DNA from: Sipunculus nudus
Lineage: Eukaryota > Annelida > Sipuncula > Golfingiida > Sipunculidae
DNA length: 64,000 nucleotides
Assembly (NCBI GenBank): GCA_026874595.1
Contig: CM049308.1
Coordinates: 17,730,001-17,794,000, forward strand
Direction: 5' to 3'
Part shown: positions 12,601 through 21,288 of the stretch, one piece after another
Layout of the letters: each line of letters begins with the position of its first letter
Numbering within the stretch: the first letter of the stretch is position 1
Position numbers and translations under genes: made by a program
Notes under the pieces: generated by a model
Databases searched by the model: none
Told to the model about the DNA's origin: nothing
What the model saw: the letters and a program-made list of their open reading frames with translations, nothing else

Positions 12601-15600
12601 AGAATAATAGTGGTATCAGTAGTCAGAAATCCTGTGCGTTGGTGCTTGAACCTTGTGAAACTGGAGTCCTGGTCATTTAAAAGGCAACTAATTTAAACTG
12701 TGCCTGTAACAACTTAATGGGTTATGTAAAGTTAGTGGTTTTCTTGTGGTCTAACATCCTTTGTCACAATCCATGTTTAGAATGATTTCAGCACTACAGA
12801 ATACTATGACTTGCACTGTTTGACAGTGATATGTATGTGTCTGTATCTTGATGTCCAGAGTCCATTGGTAACTTGGGACTGGACATAGTGTCCATAGACA
12901 ACATGCTACATAACATACTGTGGTTTGCTTGATATTAATGATGCTTACCAATTCTTGTTATGCATTATTCAATGATGGTTGTGAAACTGAAACTACAAAA
13001 AAAAACTCACATTGCTGTACATATGAGATTTTTTACATGTTATAACTACATTAGCAGGTGTTTAAAGTCTTTATTAAAATAGCCTTCTTTATACAGCATT
13101 GACAATATTTATAAACCTTTGTGTCCCTTTTTACATCAGAACAAGTTAGCAAAGTTTTGGCAAATAATTTTGTTTCACTTTTATTATGAAAGATTTTATT
13201 GAAAAGAGTTATGCCAAACAAACTGGAAACTGGTGGAGATGTTCCTTGTAAACTCTTTTGTGATATCAGTTGGACTTTGAATGGATTTACTTTTTGATTA
13301 TGCCATGTTTGCTTTCAAAGTTTCATAAGTTTGCCTGGTGGTCATTGACAAATCCACTCTTAAAGCTAAATGCTCCATGCACTTAATAAGTTATTTGTAG
13401 CAGATAGACTATAGCAAGTACATGTACTTGTTTTCAGGTGAACCATTAGATGTTTATAGCAGGTTATAAAAGATTGCAGGGAACTGCATGTTTGATTCTA
13501 CTGATCCATACTGTAAGGCTCAAGCCTCGACAGAAGAGCTTGCCATTTCCTTTCATTTGGACCAGAAAGTCGATTCATCTGCCCCTATATGAGTATTATA
13601 TCTATAAAAACTAGAAATCTGCATCTAAGGAATCCCAATACTGTGTTTGCAACTTTGCATTCACTTACTGTGGTATGCTTTGTTAGTAATCACAGGAAAA
13701 CTGGTCCTGTCTTGTTTAAACAAGCTCCCTATGTTGAGGGTATTTTTACTTGGAATGAGTACAAATTGATGCTCATGTTTTTCTCAAATTACAACAATCG
13801 TCACTGCTGGGACCTGGTGATGCCGCTTCAAAGGGGCACTGGTTTCATAGCTTCGCCATTACATATCAATATAAATAGGGCCCTACACGTACATTACCTT
13901 GATCATATCAAGTTCGGGTTACGTTAATGAAACATCGTTCTATGGATATTACATGTTGGTTACGGAAGGGGCCATCCCTGAAGCGGCCCCGCACGGAAGG
14001 TCTGCCTGATCCCCATGAGTGTGAATGTGAAGAAAGAGCAGAGTTGTTCCAAGTGGCGAATGATCAGGTTGACCGACAGGCGACAAAGCGTTACAAGCAG
14101 GGAGAATACAAGCAGCTCGTTGAAGACAAATGGCTTGTGATCGCAAAGTCTGTCCCATACATTTTAGTTGCATGATAATTAATAATAAATAAATACTTTT
14201 CATTTAAAGCTAGAACGTGGTCACGTCGCATGCTGCGATCAACATGATCGTCATTTGGATTATATTTATTTTCCACTTATGCCCTCGATCGTCATCTGGT
14301 GGCAACTACAGAAACTATCTTCCCATGACAACAAGGGTTTAAATCTACATGGTTTAAATTTCATAGTATTGCCCCGACTGCGAATATACCAAATTTTAAA
14401 CCAACGCGAATATTAAGCCAACCACAGTATTCGGCCCACATTCCAAGGTTCATTCATGCATAACTGACTGTACATTTGTGAAAATTCCTTGATGACTTTT
14501 CTGGTCCACACCAGGATCTAGTAAATTCTTTATCGGCCTATTCCCGAAATGCCATGGAAATTTCAGAGATTCTGTTCATGATTGCATTAATTACTTTGTG
14601 AACAAACACACACACATGAACAGGGATGAACGCTTACCCTCCTGGCGGAGGCAAAAATACCCAAATACTGATGGCAAGGTGTAGAGACAATCTGATAAAT
14701 ATAAGGCTTTTGAATTTAGATATGTGATTCAGCCATTCTGTCTGGTGATTTACTTGGGGTCTTCATCTGCCCATACAACTGCGGAAATTGTTTTCACATG
14801 GGTGTTTCAACAGCAAGTTATTTGATGACAGTTAAGTCATTAACACTCTTTTAAATATGCTCGTTATCCTTTAGAGGGCAAAAATAAATCTTAGCAAAAT
14901 GACCCAAAATGAAAAATATATTGTAAAATTCATCCTCATAAATCCAACCAAATCATCGTCATGGTTTAAACTCCCATTGAATTCAAGGAGATTCATTTTA
15001 GCCATGGATTTATTTCCTTTGATTTTTTCTAAGCATATTATGTAATATGGCATATCCTCTGTATTTTTAGACAGCTGCAATTCTTATCTGATGTGTGGTT
15101 TACTATTCAACTTGTCTTGATTAATGCAGTAAATGATACTGAAATTAAATTGTGTGGTTTATACACTAATCATTGACACTTTTTGAGTTACATCTTAAAG
15201 CATAAAATGCTTATCATAAATTATAAAATCACACAAAACACTACAAGTTTTTTATTTTTTTTTTTTGCTTGATATAGTAAACATACTACATAATTCCACA
15301 ATTTTTAATATTGGGTGATGATTTTGAAAAATCTTAAAATTAAAAATGGCTAATGAATATAATGTAGGTTTACATTTTATTTTTTAGTACATTTTCATAT
15401 ATGCTGCAGAGATCTCAATACATGTGTCTGTGTTATAAAGGGATGCAGTATGACCCAAACCTCTCGCAGCCAGCACCCAATAACCAGATGTACGAAGGCC
15501 AGCCAGGGATGACGCAATACGCCGGACAGCAGTACCTCCAAGACCCGATGGCTAACATGGCAATGCAGTATGGGCAGACCCTGGCAGGCCAGGGGCAGGA

Positions 15601-18600
15601 GTATGTCCAGAAAAATGTAAGAATCAACAAATAGAATTGGAGATTTTGTGTTAACATGGAATTTTATCATTAATGTAGCTAACTCTCTATATTTGGTTGG
15701 AGCTCTTGTATAACATCAGACCGCTGATTCATTTGTGAACCAAAGTTAGATATCAGTTTCAGACTGAATCTGTACACTGTTATTTCACTGGACACTGATG
15801 TCAGATATTTTATAATGTTCTCTCGGCAACATGAAGGCATGGAAGTTGAAAACATATTAACCAGTTGAATACCAGTTTATGGTTTGTGATACTGATGAGA
15901 TGTTTGATTAGTTTTCTTTTAACAAGAAAGAACATTGGCTTGAAATCTAAAGAAAATATACTTCGATGTGTCCCATGATAAATCATAATTTTATTGTCAT
16001 TGTTATATTCTTTCAAATTTTGAAATTATTTTATGGAATATTTTTATGTATAGTGAGTGACTTTTCTCTGCAGATCGACAAATATGTGTCAGCCTCCAAG
16101 TTAAAAACTTATTTCTTTGTGGATACAACATATGTGGGCAAAAAGCTTGGACTCCTGCTGTTTCCATATGCACACAAGGTAGGACATCAGTTGTAGCCAT
16201 CAGTGTGTGAATATGTATATTGTATTTGTTTATTGTATATGTATACTGCATGCTGGGTAGGAGATACCATATAGAAAGTGACTGAACAACAGTGGGAAAA
16301 GCCATAGTTTCAGATGGTCAGACCTCACCAGAGCTGTCACAGAAAATGTTGAAATTTCAGCAGATACCAGAGAGCTGAGAAATTAGCCATGAGTATACAC
16401 CCCGGTTTTTGCCCTCATCATCAGATGGTCAAACTGTTTCTACTCTCAGATCAGGAATACTGTGGTCGGCAGTTTGTTTGTGAGGCTCATTAATTTGCGA
16501 TATTAATTATAGAGAAATTATCACAAAAATAAAACCATTGTGAATATGATGCCTTTACTGCACAGGTGAACATTTTTTTATACCGTAGCCTGATTGGCAT
16601 CTCATAGACAATTTTTGTGTTGGTAATGTTACAAAGCAACATTTTGATATAATTAGTATTTGACATCTAGGATGCTCAGAATATCTTTTCGCACAAATTT
16701 CTAGGCTGTAGGACTGAGAGGAGCAAGATTTGGTCTTGTAGGAGTCCCTGACCATTGTCGGCTGCCTCAAAGAAACCAGTCACTTGTAAACACTGTGCTG
16801 ATAACTCACCCTCACATTTCACTATGATCACATAATGACACGATTTCTAATCATATTATGATACGACAGTGACACAATATGCAAAAAATATTAATTGTAC
16901 ATATTTTACATAAACATTCAAACTTTGCCACTTATCATCTCCCCTTAGGATGATTCAGTCTCAGATGGGACTGTCCATCATTTTAGCCTGAGCGTCCCGG
17001 ACTCTTAGAATTTTCTTACATATGAAGGCTTTGTTACCCTGTTACTTTTTCAAGCTAAAATGTGCTGTTAATATTTGCTTTAACAGGATAACAAGGTAAC
17101 CTTAATGGCTTATATTAATGCTTTCCTGTTCATTTAAGCCTAGTAATAATATGAAGCAGTGAACATTGGTTTTAACTATTCAGGCATATCTAATTAGAGT
17201 AATTATTTGTATTCCTCAGGATTGGTCTATTCAGTACAACCAAGATGAGCCAGTAGCTCCCAGATTTGAAGTCAATGCACCAGACCTGTACATACCAGGT
17301 AGGTCATCAGTCTCAGTTAAAAAAAATAAAGATATATAAACATCCGCACAGACGCAAAACCTGATGATGTTGCCATGGATTATTATATCTAGGCACATCT
17401 GCCATTCATAGAGCTTTGCTACATATTATCACCATCACATTTCGCTTGGTTTGTCATTATACTGTGTGCCACATTCCTGCCAAGTTTGAGGCTTCTGGTT
17501 ATGAATAACATAGTGCTATTTAGTAGGCAAGTAGCAAGCATTTCAGACATAATAGAGTTAAATTCATTCATGTTAAACACTGAATAAAGAATAAATTTTA
17601 TACCTTGCATTCCTTACTGCAGGATCTGGAGTGGAGAAGTTTGCCTCCACTTCAGCTGTGCTTTTGCTTGTGATGACATAATGTCAGGTGTCTGTAATAT
17701 ATGTATATTTGTATTTGATTGCTAAGGCAGGATATATTAATATAAAGCTGCTTTTCCATGAGCACAATTTCTGCGGTGCGATGGGTTTGTGTTTGCATTG
17801 TCCAAAAAATGGTATCCCTAGTGGGAGTTGAACATGTTCCCCTGAATTTGCTACATGGGAAATGTTTCACTGCACGTTGCATAACCTGCATCAATGGGAA
17901 GGCTACATGGAAGCATCACTACAGCAATTCTGACTGTCGACATAGAACCATCAGACCACAGAAAAATTGCATCAGTGGAAATGCTGAAATCTGTGGTGAA
18001 TGCCTTGCATCAATGGATGATTGTCCACTTTATTGTTGTTGTTTTAAATATATAAAATTTGGTATTAAACAATAAATATTTTTCTGACATTACCTTGTAA
18101 TTACAGCTGTGGATGACTTAACATTACCTATTTGATGATAATATATGTATTCATTCCTGTTTCAGTCATGGCCTTTGTAACATACATTCTAGTAGCTGGT
18201 GTAATCCTAGGGACACAAGACAGGTAAGTGAACATAGAAAAATATAAAAACCAATAAAATTATAAAAAATATATAACAGATATCAAATTTTACAACATGA
18301 TTGGCAACATACTTTTCATGGATCATTTTAACTTAATTTTTAGATTGCCCCAAGAGCTTCAGTTAACTAGATGCCATTTCTACAAAACAAAACTCGAAAA
18401 GGTTAGAAATTAATGCAATAACAGTGGATACATTTTTTTAAAGGTCTTGTGCTTACCTTGTACAATAGGTAGGGTGTCACCTGGAAATTGACTCTTTGAA
18501 AACCTGCATGATATTGATTTGTTATACCTCAAATTAAGGGAACTGCATGTGTTGTGTTTGTGTCAGTACTGCTGTTAAATACATGAGTCATGATCAGTCG

Positions 18601-20054
18601 AATTACCAGTGTATTTACACTTGATATTTCAGATTTACACCTGAAAAGCTTGAGGATCACTTTCAGCTCAGCTTTAGTGTGGTTTATTACTGAGATTGTT
18701 ATAATTCTTCTTTATTTGTAAATTTATGTTTGATATTTCAGATTTACACCTGAACAGCTCGGGATCACTTCTAGCTCAGCTTTAGTCTGGTTGATAATTG
18801 AGATTATTATAATTCTCCTGTCTCTGTATGTGATGAATGTCTCCACGGACCTCAAGTACATGGACCTGATTGCCTACTGCGGATATAAATATGTTGGGTA
18901 AATATACGTTTGAAAAACCACTTTTAAACTTTGTCGATATGATATGATTGGGAAAAGAACAGTTAACACTGTTCAGGTTTGGCTGCTTACCTGGACTCCC
19001 TGTATTAACCATACATTTCTATTTTAATTTGGTGTATAATTCATGCGTTGACTTATCAGTTTAATATGTGGGGCTATTACTTATATTTGGGTAATATAAA
19101 CATCTTAATATGATTGACACTCTCCACCTAAGTTAATGAGCATTCAATAGTTTCAAAGTGTTGATCTGTGCAAGACTAGGGAATCCCCAGTAGAAAAATG
19201 CAACAGTTCTTACTTTTCATATTATTTTTAAGTGATTATGTATGCCAGAAAGTTTGAGGTTTGAATTCATTTGATTCAGTGTAGTGTAAGCCATCATGTA
19301 TAACACCCAGCTGACATAAGGCTTTTCATGAACCCTATTCTCTGGAATGCCAGTTATTCATTTAAACCAGTTTTAATGACATTTTGTATATAGAATCTTT
19401 AGATATATGTTAAATTAACCCTGTTCTGTGTTTCAGGATGATCTTGTGTCTTCTGGCTGGCCTGATTTTCCACTCAATGGGTTATTATATAACTCTGCTC
19501 TGGACAAGTATTTCATTAGCATTCTTTCTGGTGAGTTTATTTGTACTTGCTACACCCAGCTAATGATGATGATGTAATGTGGACATAAAATAATGTTTCA
19601 ATGCAGGCCCAGGATCCAAGAATATCAACTTTTGAGCCTTTAGAGTTTAAACAAACAATAGAATGAGACAAGATAGCAAATTATGTTATCTAGAACTTTA
19701 TATCTTGAGTACTTTTTGTCTGCACAGTGATTACAGGATTTTTTTCCTGCATTTATCAATAAATATTCCCCCTCTGAAGGTGATTAGAAACTTAAACATG
19801 GGTGATTGCTTAATTGTTTTAATGTATTTTTGAAATTTCATATTTTACAAAATATGAAAGCTGAGTTATTCTGATTGTAATATTTTTATGTTTCTTATCA
19901 GATCCGCTCACTTAAGATGGCCATCGTTCCTCACGAGGAGCAGGACGCGTTTGCTCGTGGCAGTAAGCGGCGTCTGTACATGTTGTTGTTCATTGCGTGC
20001 ACCCAGCCAGTCTTCATGTGGTGGTTAACTAGTCATCTGATGCCTGCCAAGTAG
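6111..20054 (+). CDS. YIF1: YIF1 (Yip1-interacting factor, YIF1A/B orthologue), full gene, nine coding exons
   Basis: Joined coding exons: 6111-6138, 11000-11086, 15441-15616, 16074-16178, 17220-17298, 18166-18223, 18742-18897, 19437-19530, 19902-20054; 936 nt, 311 residues plus TAG. All introns are GT-AG and the phases agree. Seen: a polar, Pro/Gln/Gly-rich cytosolic N-terminus (residues 1-97) with PQLFEDTSS at about 29-37 and a MANMAMQYG motif near 78; the family core [12 protein letters not shown] (about 118-129) and [16 protein letters not shown] (about 143-158); then five hydrophobic segments near 159-175, 191-209, 219-241, 245-265 and 287-307. Family knowledge: YIF1 partners YIPF5/YIP1 in ER-Golgi membranes, works in vesicle transport and Golgi organisation, and has five membrane spans with a cytosolic N-terminus. 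The length (311) matches vertebrate YIF1B (about 314). The start at 6111 has a good context (AAAAG before ATGG) and an in-frame TAA at 6081. Whether it is closer to YIF1A or YIF1B was not tested. Confidence 0.95.
6624..6657. repeat. (AT)n microsatellite
   Basis: Pure AT repeat inside the 6472-8214 element. Confidence 0.97.
6963..7608. mobile_element. Foldback MITE with 120-bp TIRs of repeated TTTCGGTCCC motifs
   Basis: The left arm (6963-7085) begins GACATTTCGGTCCC and includes GGCCGATTGAGGTTTGCCAA. The right arm (about 7486-7608) is its reverse complement, ending GGGACCGAAATGTC. Inside each arm the motif TTTCGGTCCCG and variants recur four or five times, like reiterated binding sites. The middle (about 400 bp) is AT-rich and non-coding. 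The element is nested in the 6472-8214 element. Confidence 0.82.
8215..8630. other. YIF1 intron 1, unremarkable
   Basis: AT-rich intronic DNA; nothing recognised. Confidence 0.5.
8631..8918. mobile_element. Long-TIR hairpin MITE, 288 bp, in YIF1 intron 1
   Basis: Arms of about 100 bp are inverted copies. The left begins GATCAAATTTTGCTC and includes CTTCATAGAC and TATCTGTTGCCAGCAAA; the right contains their reverse complements and ends GAGCAAAATTTGACC. The centre is short and non-coding. Confidence 0.8.
9320..9716. mobile_element. MITE-like element with GGGTAAAACC motifs
   Basis: The left end AGGGTTTGCG...CTGGGTAAAACC and the right end GGGGTTACCCAGGCGC...GAACCCT are imperfect inverted repeats. 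GGGTAAAACC-type motifs recur near both ends (around 9338, 9368, 9623, 9653). No coding capacity. Confidence 0.55.
9717..10999. other. YIF1 intron 1, 3' part
   Basis: AT-rich, with a G tract at 10387-10397. Open frames here (for example 10094-10303) show no family resemblance. Confidence 0.5.
11000..11086 (+). CDS. YIF1: YIF1 coding exon 2
   Basis: The acceptor is cctcaacag at 10991-10999 and the donor gtatgg at 11087. It encodes a basic stretch ([17 protein letters not shown]) followed by the family motif [11 protein letters not shown]. Phase 1 in and phase 1 out. It is preceded by an approximately 4.9-kb intron rich in transposable elements. Confidence 0.92.
11087..13560. other. YIF1 intron 2, first part
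   Basis: AT-rich intronic DNA without clear repeats or exons. Confidence 0.5.
13927..14175 (+). other. Unrecognised 82-codon open frame in YIF1 intron 2, possible transposon-derived exon
   Basis: GC-richer than the surrounding intron. It translates as MDITCWLRK followed by a basic/proline patch ([11 protein letters not shown]), an acidic Cys stretch ([10 protein letters not shown]) and [15 protein letters not shown], ending at TGA. A short basic start followed by a GEYKQL...IAK stretch recalls the region just before a psq-type helix-turn-helix in transposon-related proteins of marine invertebrates, but the similarity stops early. I treat it as a broken remnant, not a gene. Confidence 0.25.
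14205..15440. other. YIF1 intron 2, 3' part
   Basis: AT-rich; nothing recognised. Confidence 0.5.
15441..15616 (+). CDS. YIF1: YIF1 coding exon 3
   Basis: Encodes the Gln/Pro/Met-rich N-terminal linker, including [18 protein letters not shown] and ending QEYVQKN, the segment just before the conserved core. Only the acceptor after ttataaag (15440) gives the correct phase with exon 2; the other AGs at 15387, 15409 and 15448 do not. The donor is gtaaga at 15617, phase 0. Confidence 0.9.
15617..16073. other. YIF1 intron 3
   Basis: No feature seen inside. Confidence 0.8.
16074..16178 (+). CDS. YIF1: YIF1 coding exon 4
   Basis: Thirty-five whole codons, beginning [14 protein letters not shown] and containing [15 protein letters not shown], one of the best conserved YIF1 blocks. 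The acceptor is ttttctctgcag and the donor gtagga at 16179. Confidence 0.96.
16179..17219. other. YIF1 intron 4
   Basis: No feature recognised. Confidence 0.8.
17220..17298 (+). CDS. YIF1: YIF1 coding exon 5
   Basis: Encodes [20 protein letters not shown] followed by PDLYIP, the conserved block before the first membrane segment. The acceptor is tgtattcctcag, the donor gtaggt at 17299, phase 1 out. Confidence 0.96.
17299..18165. other. YIF1 intron 5
   Basis: A 105-codon open frame (17758-18075) is present but has no recognisable domain. Confidence 0.75.
18166..18223 (+). CDS. YIF1: YIF1 coding exon 6 (first membrane segment)
   Basis: Encodes [19 protein letters not shown] and the start of the next Arg codon, that is, the first predicted membrane helix. 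The acceptor is tcctgtttcag, the donor gtaagt at 18224, phase 2 out. Confidence 0.95.
18633..18720 (+). pseudogene. Decayed tandem duplicate of YIF1 exon 7
   Basis: Lies 109 bp upstream of the functional exon 7 and repeats it, including the acceptor: both follow TGATATTTCAG and begin ATTTACACCTGAA. The copy matches most of the first 88 bases of exon 7. One extra base (CTTGAGGATC against CTCGGGATC in the real exon) shifts the frame and gives a stop (TGA) after about 20 codons. Read past that indel the copy stays open to 18715, giving a hydrophobic peptide similar to [13 protein letters not shown]. The region matching the exon 7 donor is missing. It is most likely a dead exon duplication, formerly perhaps an alternative exon. 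Confidence 0.85.
18742..18897 (+). CDS. YIF1: YIF1 coding exon 7 (membrane segments 2-3)
   Basis: Encodes [18 protein letters not shown], continuing through the very hydrophobic second membrane segment and into [12 protein letters not shown]. The acceptor is tgatatttcag and the donor gtaaat at 18898, phase 2 in and out. Confidence 0.95.
18898..19436. other. YIF1 intron 7
   Basis: No feature recognised. Confidence 0.8.
19437..19530 (+). CDS. YIF1: YIF1 coding exon 8 (membrane segments 3-4)
   Basis: Encodes [20 protein letters not shown] and the following [11 protein letters not shown]. The acceptor is gttctgtgtttcag, the donor gtgagt at 19531; phase 2 in, phase 0 out. Confidence 0.95.
19531..19901. 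other. YIF1 intron 8
   Basis: No feature recognised. Confidence 0.8.
19902..20054 (+). CDS. YIF1: YIF1 coding exon 9 (C-terminus and stop)
   Basis: Encodes [15 protein letters not shown], a basic loop (RGSKRRLYM) and the last membrane segment ending [11 protein letters not shown], then TAG at 20052-20054. A consensus donor (gtaagt) follows only 8 nt after the stop, at 20063, which suggests an intron in the 3' UTR. Confidence 0.95.
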   Translation: MRSLKMAIVPHEEQDAFARGSKRRLYMLLFIACTQPVFMWWLTSHLMPAK

Positions 20055-21288
20055 ATCTGCTGGTAAGTATTATTGACCCACAGGTCACACTTTGGAACAC
20101 AATATAATTGATTTGGCCCTACCTGTTTGTTCCTTTGTGTATCCATCCAACACAATTTGTTTGTGTAAGATAACTTGCCTGAATATCATTTAAGGCCTTT
20201 CAAACATAGCTGTGTGTGCCCATAGGAGTAATTTGAATGAGATAGCTTTCTGATTGGCTGTCTTTCCATCCATTTTACAGTCTTGTCAACTGATATTTTC
20301 TAATTGTATAGATATGTGACCCATGGTTTGTAATACAGTCTTTTTTCTTTTTCCTATATTTACAATATATTTTTTATCTTCAAAATGAATGTTATTGCTT
20401 GTACAGTGAAATGTCCATTTTGATTTTCCTTCACCCAAACGATCATGTATCCTAATTAATATTTCTTTAGCTCTTTAGATAGCCTGTGACTTTCATTTCT
20501 TTTTAATGGAAACATTAGGTCTATGGCCATAATTCCTGGGTTACAGGAATATTTGACCTGACCTTTATTCCTGTGTTACAGGAACATTGGACAGTGACTT
20601 TTATTCCTGTGTTACAGGATAAGACTGTGAACTTTACTCCTATGTTACAGGAAAAACATACTGTGGCCTTTATTACATTACACTGTGACCTTTATTCCTG
20701 TGTAACAGGATCATTATACTGTGACCTTTATTTCTGTGTTACAGGAACATTAGGCTGTGACCTTTACTCTTGTGTTACAGGAACATTAGACAGTGACCTT
20801 TATTCCTGTGTTACAGGAATATTAGACTGACCTTTACTCCTGTGTTACAGGAACATAAAACCATGACCTTTACTCCTGTGTTACAGGAACATTAAACCAT
20901 GACCTTTATTCCTGTGTAACAGGATCATGAGACTGTGACCTTTATTTCTATTACAGGAATACCAGACTGCGACCTTTATTCCTGTGTAATAGGAACATGG
21001 ACAGTGACCTTTACTCTTGTGTTACAGGAACATTAGACCGTGACCTTTACTCCTGTGTAACAGGATCATAAGACTGAAACCTTTATTTCTATAAGAGGAA
21101 TACCAGACTGTGACCTTTATTCCTGTGTAATAGGAACATAGACAGTGACCTTTACTCTTGTGTTACAGGAACATTAGACCATGACCTTTATTCCTGTATT
21201 ACAGGAATATTAGAATGTGACCTTTATTCCTCTGGTGAAGATTAGGCCAGTGATTTTTATTCCTGATTAAAAAAATTTCATTCTACAG
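20055..21288 (+). other. Probable 3' UTR intron of YIF1 (20063-21288)
   Basis: GTAAGT at 20063 and ttcattctacag ending at 21288 bracket this stretch. The stop codon is 8 nt from the junction, well inside the roughly 50-nt limit, so splicing here should not trigger nonsense-mediated decay. More than half of the intron is a 36-bp minisatellite (see separate entry). The intron is a prediction; the transcript could also read straight through. Confidence 0.6.
20529..21238 (+). repeat. 36-bp minisatellite with splice-acceptor-like units
   Basis: About 19 imperfect tandem copies of a 36-bp unit built on GTGACCTTTATTCC, TGTGTTACAG and GAACATTAGA. Adjacent copies are spaced 36 bp (for example at 20761 and 20797). 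Each unit contains a pyrimidine-rich run followed by TTACAG|G, which reads like a 3' splice site. The array sits in the predicted 3' UTR intron of YIF1. The open frame at 20573-20830 is just the repeat, since 36 is a multiple of three. Confidence 0.9.

Noticed and set aside
15387-15448. Alternative acceptors for YIF1 exon 3
   Set aside because: AGs at 15387, 15409 and 15448 break the phase with exon 2 or remove family residues; only 15440 fits.
17758-18075. 105-codon open frame in YIF1 intron 5
   Set aside because: It is within a confirmed intron on the gene strand, Cys-rich by composition only, with no domain or splice support.
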